A DNA stretch of 64,000 nucleotides from Limnomonas spitsbergensis (GCA_037349105.1 JAYJMM010000094.1:2170001-2234000), one strand, 5' to 3'. Shown: positions 1 through 20,400, counted from the stretch's first letter. Notes: generated by a model from the sequence alone, not told the origin. Numbers and translations: made by a program.

Positions 1-342
1 GGTCAGATTGCATGAAGGCGTGGCACACAAGGGTCTGACGGAGCTTTGCATGGAGTCGGATAGATTTCCATGCTGATGAGAGGACCCAGATAGATAACAC
101 AGTCGCATCATGGATCAAAAAGTCTGACCTACAAAGTCAAAGAATGGAATGCACAGGACATAACACTCCATGCTGTGTTTATTTGTTCAAGCATGCCGAT
201 CTTTGAAGCAGTGGTTGGTCATGGCCTATTTTTGTTTTAATGCCGACCCCCCCCCAAATGCCATAGACCCTTTCCACTCGCAATGATGTTCATAACTGAC
301 AAACATTCACACTGGAAACAGGCAGGGACAGAACAGACTCAC

Positions 343-1193
343 AGTTGATCATGAGCTCGACCTTCTCAATGAAGATACCAGAGCAGCAACCAAACTGCGC
401 GTTGCAGGTGGGATTGGGCTGGATCATGAGCCGGATCATGTTGTCCAAGGCCTCAATGCTCATTACATAGGCAAATCCAGCCTCTCCAGCTCCCATGACG
501 ACACCCCCATTAAAAGCAGAGTTACCAGGGTAGCAAGTGTGAGGGAAGTCCATGAATGGAGGAGGAGGGAGGGGGGGAGGAGGGAATGGGGGAGGAGGAG
601 AGGGGGGAGGTGGGGGAGGAGGGGAGGGGGGAGGGGGAGGAGGAAGGGAGGGAGGGGGAGGGGACGGGGGAGGAGGAGATGGAGGAGGGGGAGACCGAGG
701 GGATGGAGGTGGAGGGGACGGAGGAGGAGGGCGTGGGGGAGGGGGAGGGGGAGGGGGAGGGGGAGGGGGAGGGGGCATTGGGGGAGGGGGGGAGGGGGGA
801 GGAGGGGGGGGAGGGGAGGGCGGTGGAGGGGGAGGTGGGGAGGGAGGTGGAGGAGGAGGAGGTGAGGGAGGAGGGAGTGGAGGCAGTGAGGGGGGAGGAG
901 GGGATGGAGGAGGAGGAGGAGGAGAGGGAGGAGGGGGTGCGTTCACCGGGCAGCATATAGGTGCGCGGTCAGTCTCAACATTCCAGTTGATTGGCCAGTA
1001 GTAAGAGCCAGGCCAAGGTTGGAAGAACTGGGCCATGGAGCACGTCTTCATAGCAGACTTGTAGCAGAACTCGGTGTTGTTGGAGGAAGGTAATAACATG
1101 AGGCTGTAGGACTTGATGATGGATTCAGTGCCATAGTTGAGCCATGCAACGCTATCCGAATGAAGCTGGCCGTTGATGTAGATACTGCTGTCA
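343..1193 (-). CDS. Pherophorin-family cell-wall glycoprotein, partial (one large exon)
   Basis: Pherophorins are extracellular hydroxyproline-rich glycoproteins of volvocine algae, with two cysteine-containing globular domains joined by a Pro-rich rod. Read on the minus strand, this exon gives the end of an N-terminal domain (FCYKSAMKTCSMAQFF, later APICCPVNAPP), then about 95 residues of SPPPP-type repeats, then the start of a C-terminal domain (MDFPHTCYPGN, CNAQFGCC, IEKVELMINC). A donor GTGAGT at 342-337 splits the Cys codon after MIN, as expected for a multi-exon pherophorin. A plausible acceptor (gctcag) sets the upper edge near 1193; the frame is open to about 1250. The remaining C-terminal exons should lie left of 343 or outside the window, and I could not place them. 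Frames on the opposite strand (Gly- or Arg-rich) are shadows of the proline codons. Confident about the family, less about exon edges. Confidence 0.75.
552..945. repeat. GGGGGAGG-type repeat (poly-proline codons), G-quadruplex prone
   Basis: The plus strand is almost pure G and A in GGGGGAGGAGG-like units. It encodes SPPPP repeats on the minus strand. Runs of four to six G at short intervals occur throughout, so the non-coding strand could form G-quadruplexes and the length is likely to vary between individuals. Confidence 0.85.
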
Positions 1194-1517
1194 CTGAGCG
1201 AGCGAGACTTATCCTTATGTCGCGAGGATGCTTTGAATGAGTTAGGCCCATATCAAATACACAAATATAAATTTAGTGTGCGATCGCTTTTAGAGCGAAA
1301 GGCATGGGTCCACATTAGTATCCCCCTTGCGGTACATACTGGATACCCCCCTCGCGGTACATACGAGTTATGGGAAACCTGACTGTTCCAGCGTGTGGCT
1401 GTGCTCAGCAGGTTTTTGTAACAGAGTACCCATGTGATATACGCCACATAAATTAGGGTATCATCGGCTGAAGTTAATAACAATCACTGCAACTAAAGTA
1501 TTACAGACGCGTTCGAC
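1194..1517. promoter_or_regulatory. Intergenic stretch upstream of cysteine synthase, on the 5' side of the pherophorin exon
   Basis: This gap holds no recognised coding exon. It may carry the cysteine synthase promoter and pherophorin intron or 5' sequence. A direct repeat, CCCCCTYGCGGTACATAC, occurs twice (about 1322-1339 and 1347-1364). No TATA box was called. The function is inferred from position only. Confidence 0.35.
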
Positions 1518-8968
<7,451 letters not shown>

Positions 8969-9500
8969 GTGAGTCTAGGGTGTCGGTCAATAGGTGGGAT
9001 GATGTTCCTGGTCAGACGGGTTAAGAGGGGAGAGGTCCCGCACCTTTCGGAAAGCTTCGGCCCCGCCTTGACAACGACGCGTAACTCTTATCCATATACG
9101 AGGACCCGCTGGGCTGCACGGTCTCCTGTGGGTCCCATTTGGGATTGTGCGCTTGGGTTGTGCGCTCCAAGGGGCTGTCTCCGTATCTTACTCTGCCCAA
9201 ATGTGTGAGAGGTCAAGCTCGGGTTATTGTTTAGGTAAAAGGTTCAAGCCCATGTGGCAGCTGCCATTGTGATCAAGGTGGATTTAGGGTGAAGGTCAGG
9301 TTGGTCGAGGGCTTAAGCTCAGTGCCCGGGCGGTGTTATGGGTATGCTCAAGTGGCTGCCGTTTATATCCAGATGGACACAAGGGTGTGATCAGGCAATG
9401 GCTGCCATCATAATTGAGGTGGGTTAAAAGTTTATCCCAAGTGGTGAGGTTAAGGCCATCCCAGATGTCAGGTTAAGGGTTTAGCCCAAGTGGCCATAAC
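8969..9500 (+). repeat. Ghost donor copies after the last recognised cysteine synthase exon
   Basis: The exon end GTGGCAGCTGCCATTCTGAC with AGAGGTGAG recurs as GTGGCAGCTGCCATTGTGAT with CAAGGTGGA (about 9251), and as AATGGCTGCCATCATAATTG with AGGTGGG (about 9398). Shorter scraps occur at about 9350 and 9487. This supports the donor at 8969 and an unseen downstream exon. Confidence 0.6.
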
Positions 9501-9544
9501 TTTTTTCTCCGCTGTATCAACATTTTTTCGAACTGATCTCTCAG

Positions 9545-9578
9545 CTCCTCTCATACTTTGCTGTTGCAATGAGAGGAG
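9545..9578. other. Perfect 10-bp hairpin
   Basis: CTCCTCTCAT (9545-9554) and ATGAGAGGAG (9569-9578) form a perfect inverted repeat around a 14-nt loop, downstream of the cysteine synthase exons. It could be a 3'-UTR structure; no function is assigned. Confidence 0.5.
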
Positions 9579-10019
9579 GCCTGTGCATCTTGTGAGCGTG
9601 GTAGCACATCAGAGCTGTCAGAGCTCGGTTTATTTTTGTGTTTTGTCCGGCGCCGATCTGTTGTCTATCCAGCACCATATAGATCTCCTGAACATGTCTC
9701 CCTTTCGAGCCTTCACCCCCTTTGTTGTAGTTTAAGACCGCATTTTTTCATGCCGTCACCCAAGAAAATAATGAACTCGCCTGCCAGATGAGTCTGAAAA
9801 CGCCTCTTTCGCATGCCTTCGTCGCAGGAAAATGCTGAACACACATTCCAATCGAGTCTGAAGAACTCCCCTTGAGAGCTCTTTCTCTCGATGGGAGCGT
9901 TGTTTGCTGCAAGACGCAGCCGGGTGCATCCGTCATGAAGGCAAGAGGCGCACTTTGCACTGTACGGTACCGCCGGTGACTGCACCGCGCCGTGTTGTAC
10001 CATCAACACAAAAGGGGTT

Positions 10020-10084
10020 GAGGGTCAATGACGTTGCAATTCTGGGCCCTGCTCAAAAAGGCTCGGCCACGTGGGCGCTTAACT
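10020..10084 (-). mobile_element. Single terminus of a dispersed inverted-repeat element
   Basis: AATGACGTTGCAATTCTGGG, CCCTGCTCAAAAAGGCTCGG and CCACGTGGGCGCTTAAC match the terminal repeat of the element at 29706-29952. No partner end was found nearby, so this looks like a solo or truncated copy. Confidence 0.6.
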
Positions 10085-12916
10085 AAAATGGGCAGAAGAG
10101 AAAGGAAGAGGTGCGGAGGGAGGCCAGTGGCTCAGACAGCCTGATGAGCTGCAGCCCTGTGAATCGAACAATCTCATGTTTATTTCGTCCTTCCTGTGGG
10201 CCCGCAGTGATTTATGGCTCTTTCGAAAATAAAGGCTGCTGTGAGGGTGGGTAAGGGAAATGTAAGCGTTTGCTGTGACGTAGGACTACTGCACCGGGTC
10301 CCCACGGCAATAGGCCTTAAATCACCCTGAAATATGTTGTGTGTTTGGCATATGTCTGCCAACGGAATACTGGCTTTATTCTGTGAGGCCTGCCGCATGG
10401 GAACTTTTTCGTTGTGTATGCTACACTGATAGACTGGCCCCCAGCCATGTATTGCACCTGATTGCGTATTTCTTTTGACCTGAAATTACTCTAAACAGTT
10501 GTATTTTCCGCTGACAACCGAAGGGAAATGCTGCCGTGTCATGTCGCGAAGCGTTGAGGCCATGTAGGTCATGTACAAGGCAGGTGTTGAATCATTATAT
10601 GGAATTATGAAGGCAGCGTATGAGGTAAACTGGTGGTAAGTAGGCGCTGTCTATCTCATCAAAGTCAACACATTTTGGTCCCCATTTTCATAATGATAGT
10701 CACTAGAGATCCCCAAAACGTGGTCTTGTATACAGTATACACGGGGTAACGAAAATTGTACGTCCGCTCTCTGGGTGCTGAATATCCCTGAGTGTTGCCT
10801 GCATGAGCCTGCCCGTGCTGCTATCGGCACGTTTTATGCCTCGCTGGCTGGCATCGGTATAGCGTGTGAACTTCACTGCGATCGATGCCGCACTTGTCAC
10901 TAGTTGTGACCTGTCATGGCGCGGGCCACTTGGTGCGACCGCGGTCAGCTTTCCGTATTTTGAATCCTCTTCTCTGCGCGTTAGCAATTCCACCATGTTT
11001 GGGCATCGCAGCTGAGTTAGCGACCGGTCGATTGATGCTGATCTGTCAATTGTGACCTATCATCGCAACGGACGGTGCACAGGCCACGGGCTCAGTCCCT
11101 GGCTCCCTCGGCGCCCACGCTCGAGACCCAGCGGCCTGGAAGTCTCCAGAGTCCACACGCTTGGCTCCACGGTTGGCAAAGAGTGTCACAGACACGTGTC
11201 AGCGACACAGAGAAGCCATCTGGCATAACTTTTAGCGTTTCACTGCTCGCATTATTTGCGTTTTTTCGAAGTCCAGCTCGCGGCCCCTGGTGCCCTCCCC
11301 AATAATTGCATGTTTTGTGCTCACACGTATCGCTCGAGGCCTGCAGCCCAGAAGCCACCGTCAAGTGTAGCAAACGCGAATATTCCTTCTCGTAGTTTGG
11401 GCCTCCGGGCCCGAAATCCCATGCGCCTATGCACGACGCATCCCTGCCGAGACCAAACGTCACACTATTAGCCCACTCTAATGCGGAAAACCTGTATAGT
11501 AGCGGACGTAATGAAGTTACACCTCTGGCCACTTTTAAACACGATTAAACACTTCCCTGTGCATCTAGTATTCACGTCCCCTTCGTGCCCACACGCTTGT
11601 AGTGTCTAAATTGATAGAAGGGATGTCAGTGATTACCGGTACCGGTATTTAGTTCACGCCAGGCCATCTTCGACAGATCACTGAGGTAATGGCGTAATGG
11701 CCATGCTTAAACAGGGTGGCGCTTTCGTCCTATTCGAATAAGTATATTTTGCCTTGGCCGATAAGCCGGAGCTCAAAGATGAAGTATTGAGCTACAGAGC
11801 TGAATGAAAGCCCCGCACAGGCAGAAGCCCTGGGCAGAAGTTGCTAAGCAGGAGCGGGAAGTTTATGCGCCACAGTGCATCGGAATTGCCTTGATTTATA
11901 AACGATTCTCCTGTAAGAGCTTCAAGCGGAGACTGCAAATTGAGAAACTCGGCTGGTCGTGATAGGTCGAAGGCGGCAAGATTCGAATCCTGACAGGACG
12001 ACGAGCCCTGATGTCGAGAGTAAGCGCAAGGGCACAAGGTGATCACTGAACGTAAAGCAGCGCAGCGCATCCGAAGCGCTAGAAACATGCATCGAGATTA
12101 AGGATTTCCAAGCTCCATGTAAAGACACATGCAGAACCTCTGCTGGTTGTGCCTCTGCCCTCTGCTGACAGTGGCTACCCTGGCCAAGCACTCACTGAGC
12201 AGGCTGCAAACTTGTAACGTGGTCACTTGACCATGGCAAGCATGTTCATGAGGAAATGAGTTTAAAACACTAAAATCAAGCTATGCCTTTCATTGTGCGC
12301 AATCCGCGCATGGCATGTTTCGACTTGCTATCATACACATGGTGCGTGGTTATTGCACAAAACCGTGCCATGACTTGCGCATAGCAAGCACTGACAGCAT
12401 AGCAGTTGTCTGAAAGGGCGATTTGGCTTGAGTCATGACCTTTCACAGCCCACAGTTGAATTTAGAGGTTGTGACCAGTTGAGTGCATGTAGTCATGCAA
12501 ATAAGTCATCCAAGATATTACAGACTGACAGGGCATGCCTTCAGTTGTTATCTCCTAGCAAGATTATTTTTGCTGCTGGATAATGCATCACGCCCAACTA
12601 CCAATCCGTCATGCAGTCATTCTTTCTTGAAGACGGCTCGCCTGACGCTCTGCCGTTTTTCGTGCTGCTCAGCAGCACCTCTGATCACTTGTCTTGATGC
12701 AGGGCTCAGCGGGTATACACTGTTCTAAACTTTTCTTGAATCCGAGCTACCCTCCCCAAGTCCTTAGGTGCAACTCCCATGTCAAACGGATAAGTTTTGG
12801 AGAATTAGAGGGGATGGGGTTCCTGCCCCCCCCTCGAGATACCATGCCAAAAAGGTAAGAAAGGCTAAAGAATCCCCAGCCCGTTCAAATCCTAGACCTC
12901 AACGAAGAGGAAAGAA
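10085..12916. other. Intergenic region, no supported gene
   Basis: Short open frames occur on both strands but none shows a recognisable family, conserved motif or splice structure. The stretch around 10200-10500 may belong to the 3' flank of cysteine synthase. I see no convincing RNA gene. Confidence 0.4.
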
Positions 12917-13099
12917 ACCGTAGAACCACTTTGACTCCGCTCGTAATTAAATAATTATTGGGGTGCGCGGACACGGATGCGCGCTAATATTAATTTAACT
13001 AAAGTCGTCGATGCGCGACCGTTTTTTCAATTCTTTTAGCTGCGCGACGAAAAAAAAACGTTTTTAAGGGGGTGCGCAGAGTCTTAGTGGTTCTACGGT
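12917..13099. mobile_element. 183-bp MITE-like element with terminal inverted repeats
   Basis: The left end ACCGTAGAACCACTTTGACT and the right end AGTCTTAGTGGTTCTACGGT are inverted copies over about 20 bp with few mismatches. The interior is AT-rich with CG-containing motifs (GTGCGCGGACACGGATGCGC, TGCGCGACCG) and has no coding potential. Flanks are AAA on both sides, a possible short target duplication. Confidence 0.7.
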
Positions 13100-14462
13100 A
13101 AACATTCCAGGCAGTCGGCCAGGAAAATGGAAACAAATTGAATTGACACACAAATGGCTGAGGGGGCGAACTGTTTTAGCACGGCCCTAAGGTGTAACGC
13201 CATTGACAAATGGCTGGGGGGTAGGATCGAGGGTAGGATGTAAAACAAGGAAGCCCCGGCCTCTGAGACGACTTCACCTCAACGGAAGATACCACATCCT
13301 CCAAACCTAGTCAGAGCATCCCACCCTAGCCTGCCATGGTACCAAAAGAGAAAGTCTGTAGCACCGCCTGGGGGGCCTGCCGAACCCCACTCCTAAAGGT
13401 GATATATTTTTGCACGCTGGGGCATTCGAAGCAAACCTTACAAAGCGTCCTCCACCTGCTCGCTGTATCCCCTTGCCCAACATGGCTGGCAGCAGTGGGT
13501 TTCACGCTGCTGACCGCTGCGCCTTCCCCCTGGATGTATGCCGTGATGTAGCTGGAGCTGTCGCGCCTAAGAGATGCACCTAAGGATTAGGTGCCCCAAG
13601 CAACTTTCAACCGAAAAACGGTTGACAAAGTCAAACGCACGGTGCAGTCAATCGCCGTGACTGAGCGCACTGAAGCAAATAAGAACGATGACTTCTTGCG
13701 AGTGTTAGCTGAGGATTAACAGAAGTAGCCTAGACGTCATAATACATGATTTGTGGCGGTAAACCCTTGCACGGGCTGAAATACTGTTTCAGGACTGAGA
13801 GAAAACAATTCAAAATAGGATTTTGAATTTGTGACCCTGGGTCACTAATCATACGTTGTACGGTAACATCTGCAGATGGTATTTAGCAGGGCTATGTGAG
13901 AACTGCGGTGCATGATCTGCAAGGAGCACAACACCTCATCATTTTGTTGGCTCGATGGCCTTGGTCCTGCACCCCAGCACCAAGGCTGGCACCAAGGTGC
14001 ACGTGTCAAGGACACAAGGTCATCTCAGCATGAGTGGCGCCCACTCGGCCGAGCCGTTTTTGAGCAGGGCCCAGAGGTTTACCGTCATAGACAGCATGAG
14101 TGGTGATGTACGGGGCAGGCTACTGGGGTGACGATGATGACTTGATCTCTTTCTACACCCCGCCCTTCCTGTAACGAGTCCCGGCCTCATGGCACGAACG
14201 TCCACCATTATGTCATTTGCGATGCACCGTTTATCCCCCTGGTTCATTCTGTACAACAGGGGGGGCTGAGGGGAGGAGGGCATCAGGGTTCTCCCTCGCG
14301 TTCACGACATCATCAGCCCGCCCACATAATTAGCGAGACGAGCTTCGGAACCTGGGAACTCAGTCGTGATGTTTTCATTACCTTGCTTACATACGAGTTG
14401 TTTCGCGTGATCCCGGGCATCCTGAGCGATCACTGACGGTCCCAGATATTCGCGTCTCCGAC
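13100..14462. other. Intergenic region upstream of the MFS gene
   Basis: No supported gene. It contains two partial copies of the dispersed terminal motif: a degenerate one at about 13165-13206 (GGCCCTAAGGTGTAACGCCA) and a clearer one at about 14037-14098 (GCGCCCACTCGGCCGAGCCG, TTTTTGAGCAGGGCCCAGAG). The last few hundred bases presumably hold the MFS promoter and 5' UTR. Confidence 0.45.
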
Positions 14463-17400
14463 ATGGTAGATGCAGCGGTCGGAACCGCTCCAGGGAGCAA
14501 CCATGTGCAGAAGAAGCTGCAACAAAAATATTACCTGCCGCAGGCTGAGGCACCCCATCTGGGTGGCCAGGAGCTTGATGCGGAGGCAGCTTCCTTCGGT
14601 GCGTCTTCCCCCAACGGTGTGAAGCCTCTCGGGGAGCCCGAGTGCGATGCAGCTTCGACAGCAGCCCTCAGCCGGTACCACATCATCTGCCTCATCGGCT
14701 ACTCGCTGTCCTTCGTCATCTTCGGCAGCCAAGTGAGCATCCTGGGCCCCACCATCAAGCCCTTGGCCGAGCGCCTGCAAGTGGATGAAACGGACCTCAC
14801 GCCTCTATTTACCGCCTTGGGTGTCAGCTGCATCATCAGCGGCACTCCCTCAGGATGGGTTGTGGATCGAATACCAACGCACTACGTGCTCATCGCGTCT
14901 TTGCTGGTCGAGGTGGGTATAGGGCAGGCACATGCTAGCTCCCCCTCATTGGATGGCCGCATGGTTTCAGGCTGTGCGCCATGCGTCATGCTGTTATGTT
15001 CCCATGCGGCATGAATACATGATGGTGACAGCCGTTCTGGATCCCCCTGGCTACTAGGCCTCCTTACTGCATGCATGGTCTTGTTGTGCGTGACAGATGT
15101 TTGCGTGAGATGATTTTGCATTACTGCAGTCACAGACAAATTTCGAAGCTATCGGAGTTTGTTTTATTTTAGCTTCAATAATGACTGTCTTGTCGATTTC
15201 CATGAACTGTTCCACCTTCTGGAGGACATTCCAGGTTTTAAACATTTGCAGTTGATTTTGTTGCTCCGTTGACATCGAATTGCTCAAGCGCCTGCGGTAA
15301 TTTTTTTCTAATGCGAAGATTTTGCATGCGAGTTTCCCACCAGGGTTCAACATGGCATGTGTCGAATGTGTTTAAATTTACCTAGCTACTGCTGCTGCTG
15401 TAGGCTATTGGTTTCTCCCTCGTCCCCCTGATGCCGTCAGTGTGGACACTGACAGCCCTCTACTTTGTCATCTGCTTCTCTTACAACTTCACAAACTCAG
15501 CGGTGTTCACCTCCTTGGGCTGGATGTTTCCGAAAAGGACTGGCGGAGCACTCAATTTGGTGAGCGGGCCCAGCCGGTTAGGGCTCAGGGTTGAGGGTTC
15601 TAAGGTGATCAACTGAATCTGTTGAGCTGGCTGGCTGTTACCCAAGCGGACGGCAGGAGCACTCAATTTGGTGAGCGGGCCCAGCCGGTTAGGGCTCAGG
15701 GTTGAGGGTTCTAAGGTGATCAACTGAATCTGTTGAGCTGGCTGGCTGTTACCCAAGCGGACGGCAGGAGCACTCAATTTGGTGAGCGGGCCCAGCCGCT
15801 TAGGGCTCAGGGTTGAGGGTTCTAAGGTGATCAACTGAATCTGTTGAGCTGGCTGGCTGTTACCCAAGCGGACGGCAGGAGCACTCAATTTGGTGAGCGG
15901 GCCCAGCCGCTTAGGGCTCAGGGTTGAGGGTTCTAAGGTGATCAACTGAATCTGTTGAGCTGGCTGGCTGTTACCCAAGCGGACGGCAGGAGCACTCAAG
16001 TTGGTGAGCGGGCCCAGCCGCTTAGGGCTCAGGGTTGAGGGTTCTAAGGTGATCAACTGAATCTGTTGAGCTGGCTGGCTGTTACCCAAGCGGACGGCAG
16101 GAGCACTCAATTTGGTGAGCGGGCCCAGCCGGTTAGGGCTCAGGGTTGAGGGTTCTAAGGTGATCAACTGAATCTCTTGAGCTGGCTGGCTGTTACCCAA
16201 GCGGACGGCAGGAGCACTCAATTTGGTGAGCGGGCCCAGCCGCTTAGGGCTCAGGGTTGAGGGTTCTAAGGTGATCAACTGAATCTGTTGAGCTGGCTGG
16301 CTGTTACCCAAGCGGACAGCAGGAGCACTCATCTTGGTGAGCAGGCCCGGCCAGCTCGGGTTTAGCAGTATGAACTGAGCCGGCTCACAGGTTGAGATGT
16401 TCCGCATGAGGACGGGAGTACAGCAGGGATTCAGGGTTGGGTGAAGGGTTTGTGTGTCTACCTCACCGAGCTAGATGTTCCTCAAGAGGATGGGGAGCAC
16501 TCAAGATGGTAAGAGACCCCAAAGCGACAGGGATGTGCTTTGAATCTGGAGCCGGTGAAAGCTCGCAGGGATGCCTATCTCATCACCGGTGATGATGTGC
16601 TGGTTAGACCTCAGGCACAGTTTTTTACTGACGGGGGATCAGTGTTTCTTTTTTCGGCTAGGGGTCCACCTTCGGCAGGCTGCCCTGCGGCCACTAGAAG
16701 ACAGATTGGGAGCAAACCTGGACTACCCTACGGCTGGTGGCCAATGCAGCATTGCTGCCCACAAACGGAGCCTCAGGTCGAGGCCGGAATGTAGCTGACA
16801 TGTAGCTGAGTCACGAAAAAAGAAACACTGCGGGCGATGGGAGGCACATACGTAGTCAAGTGGTACACAGCACGTAACTCGGCTGGCAGCCCTGAAGACC
16901 CTGAAACCCTCTAACGCATTAGACGCCTATCACTGTCCCTTTACCCAACTGACCTGTATTGGTGCCATGGTGCCGGTAGCAAGTTGGTTTCTGCCACTTG
17001 ACTGCACCTTCACGAGGGACATTAGAAAACGTGTGCGTCAGGTCACAAAAGGCTGTCCATGTGTCCCCTACACAACCCCTTTTACATCAGTGCCTGCAGC
17101 CGAGGTTCGGGGACGCCCGCTCCCTTGACGGGACCCCCTGATGGGACTGTGACTGCGTATGCGTCGTCATGTGTTCTGGCTGATTAAATACCGTAGTGTC
17201 AGTCCATATTCGTTTATGGATCGTTTTTCAAGAAAACGAACGGTTGGTTTTGATGATTATTTGTCCCAAAACGAAAAAACGAACGAAAAAACGAATGTAC
17301 CTATGCAGTCTGAACCCTTGGAGAAACCCCAGGGTCCTGGACACTGGAGCTCAGTCTCCCCCCTCCCTAACTGTTGTTGTTACAAAGTTGACGCAACCAC

Positions 17401-20400
17401 CCACAGCCTTTGCGAAAGGGCCAGGCAGAGCGAACCGGGAGGAGACCAGAAAAACGAAAAACGAGGCAGGCACCAGAGACCGAACAAAACCACAAACAAC
17501 ACTGTCCCCTTGGGTCCAGGGTTGCCCACCCTCCTCAACAGCCCTGCCAAGGTGCTCCTAGGCGCTTACCATGTTTGGCTCTGGAAGCACCTTGAAACAC
17601 CTTCACCTGGAGCACTCATGGAGGTGAAGGGTAAGGGCTGAAGCCCCACCTGGTCGCTGTAAACGCAAAACCTTGAATCCCAAACTACGTAAGGGATCAA
17701 GCCCCACCTGGTCGCTCTTTGATCCTGACCATGTTTGGCGGGAGTTCAGGGCTTCCTCTCCCCCTAAAGCGGTACGCGTATGAGCTGGTAGTATTATAGT
17801 TTAGGCTGCAAGGTTTTGTCCACCTCAGCCCTTGTCCAACCCTCGACCCTTGCTCGGTCGCTGGAAGGTTCTGGCTGGTTGGTGTGGGGAGGGTAAAGGG
17901 TCTGGCCCGCCTTACCCTCTTTCAACCCTCGACCCTTGCTCGGTCGCTTGTGGGTCCTGGCCATGTCCAGTGTGGGGACTGGGGAGGGTAAAGGGTTTGG
18001 CCCGCCTAAACCCTCTTTCAACCCTTGCTCGGTTGCTCGTAGGTCCTTGCAATGTTTGGTGTGGGGAGCTTCTGCGTCCCACTGGCTGCCGAGGCGTGTA
18101 GCCGCCTCTTTGGCTCTCCTCTCTCTGTGTTCTACCTGGTGGGAGCGACTTCGCTGGCCTCCACGCTACCCTTCCTGTTTGTGGCCTCGCCGGTGCAGCC
18201 CAAGAAGGAGGCGAGCGACGACGACAGCGATCTGGCGGAAGTGCAGTACCAGAGCAACAAGGTGGGTGGGCATGCTGTACAAGTGCAGGAAGGCATGTGG
18301 GTGGACATGTAGTGCCAGAGCTTCAAGGTGGGTGGGTGGACAAGCAGTACAAGAGCAGCAAGGTGGGTGGGTGGGCAAGCAGTACAAGAGCATCAAGGTC
18401 AGGGGACAAGCAGAACAAAAGCAGCATTTTGGTTGGGTGTGCAGTACAAGAGCTACACGATGGGTGGGTATACAGAATAGGAGAAACATGGAAGGTAGGT
18501 GTGCAGTTCAGGATGAACATGGGGTGTGTGCGTGCAGTACGTCAGCAACAGGGTGGGTGGATGCCCAGGACGAGCAATACGTGGGAGAGGGGGTAGTGTA
18601 GTACAAGAGCAGAAAGGTGGGTGGGCATGCATTGCAAGACAAGAGCAATAAGGTAATTGTGCCCACCTTTCCCAACTTTGTGAGCACCAGTACCCTATAC
18701 CAGTACCCTATTACAGTACATTATAATTGTACTGTAATGTTTGTCTTAGGCACCATGGCTCCCCTGCCCACATGCATCAATCCCCTCCCTCCCTCCCTCC
18801 CTCCCTCCCTCCCTCCCTCCCTCCCCTCCCCTCCCTCCCCTCCCTCCCCTCCCTCCCTTTCTCCCTCACCTTCCCTCCCTCCCTACCCTCCCTCCCTCAT
18901 CCCCTGTTTCCAGACGCTCGAGATGGTATGCACCTGCGCCGCTGTACTGCTGGTCTTCTGCAGTACAGCTGCTGAGACCGCAATCGGCAACTGGCTCTTC
19001 ACCTATGCCACAAAGGAGATGGGCCTAACTAATGCCAACGCCTCGCTGGCAAACTCAAGCTTCTGGGGCGCTTTCACTGCGGGGCGCGTGATAGGGGTAA
19101 GGACTACCGGGTAGGTCATGGGGGTAAAGATTGCCTAGAGGGTCATATGGGGGTACAGATTGCCAGGGGAGGTCATGGGGGTAAAGATTGCCTAGAGGGT
19201 CATATGGGGGTAAAGATTGCCTACAGGGTCATATGGGGGTAAAGATTGCCAGGGGAGGTCATGGGGGTAAAGATTGCCTAGAGGGTCATATGGGGGTACA
19301 GATTGCCAGGGGAGGTCATGGGGGTAACGGTTGCCTAGAGGGTTATATGGGGGTACAGATTGCCAGGGGAAGTCATGGGGGTAAAGATTGCCTAGAGGGT
19401 CATATGGGGGTACAGATTGCCAGGGGAGGTCATGGGGGTAACGGTTGCCTAGAGGGTCATATGGGGGTAAAGATTGCCAGGGGAGGTCATGGGGGTAACG
19501 GTTGCCTAGAGGGTTATATGGGTGTACAGATTGCCAGGGGAGGTCATGGGGGTAAAGATTGCCTACAGGGTCATATGGGGGTAAAGATTGCCAGGGGAGG
19601 TCATGGGGGTAACGGTTGCCTAGAGGGTCATATGGGGGACAAGATTGCCTAGGGGGTCATATGGGGGTAAAGATTGCCTAGAGGGTCATATGGGGGTACA
19701 GATTGCCTACAGGGTCATATGGGGATAAAGATTGCCAGGGGAGGTCATGGGGGTACAGATTGCCTAGAGGGTCATATGGGGATAAAGATTGCCAGGGGAG
19801 GTCATGGGGGTACAGATTGCCTAGAGGGACATATGGGGATAAAGATTGCCAGGGGAGGTCATGGGGGTAAAGATTGCCTAGAGGGTCATATGGGGGTACA
19901 GATTGCGAGGGGAGGTCATGGGGGTAAAGATTGCCTAGAGGGTCATATGGGGGTAAAGATTGCCTACAGGGTCATATGGGGGTAAAGATTGCCAGGGGAG
20001 GTCATGGGGGTAAAGATTGCCTACAGGGTCATATGGGGGTACAGATTGCCAGGGGAGGTCATGGGAGTAAAGATTGCCTACAGGGTCATATGGGGGTAAA
20101 GATTGCCTACAGGGTCATATGGGGGTACAGATTGCCAGGGGAGGTCATGGGGGTAAAGATTGCCTAGAGGGTCATATGGGGGTACATATTGCCAGGGGAG
20201 GTCATGGGGGTAAAGATTGCCTACAGGGTCATATGGGGGTACAGATTGCCAGGGGAGGTCATGGGGGTAACGGTTGCCTAGAGGGTCATATGGGTGTACA
20301 GATTGCCAGGGGAGGTCATGGGGGTAAAGATTGCCTAGAGGGACATATGGGGCTAAGGACTGTCGCTTGGGTGATGGGGGTTAAGATTTTCTGAGTTGGT

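Noticed and set aside
522..1001. Ser/Pro-, Gly/Glu- and Arg-rich frames over the pherophorin exon
   Set aside because: They are shadow frames of the proline codons of the pherophorin rod; only the minus frame with Cys-containing flanking domains is supported.
11970..12000. Possible tRNA T-arm (GATTCGAATCC-like)
   Set aside because: No matching acceptor stem, D-arm or anticodon arm could be found around it.
15481..16407. 308-codon minus-strand frame
   Set aside because: It is open only because the 111-bp donor array has a period divisible by three; it runs antisense to MFS exon 2.
19188..20394. Several 78-154-codon frames of GGHGGKDCLEGHMG type
   Set aside because: They are periodicity of the 27-29-bp intron array.
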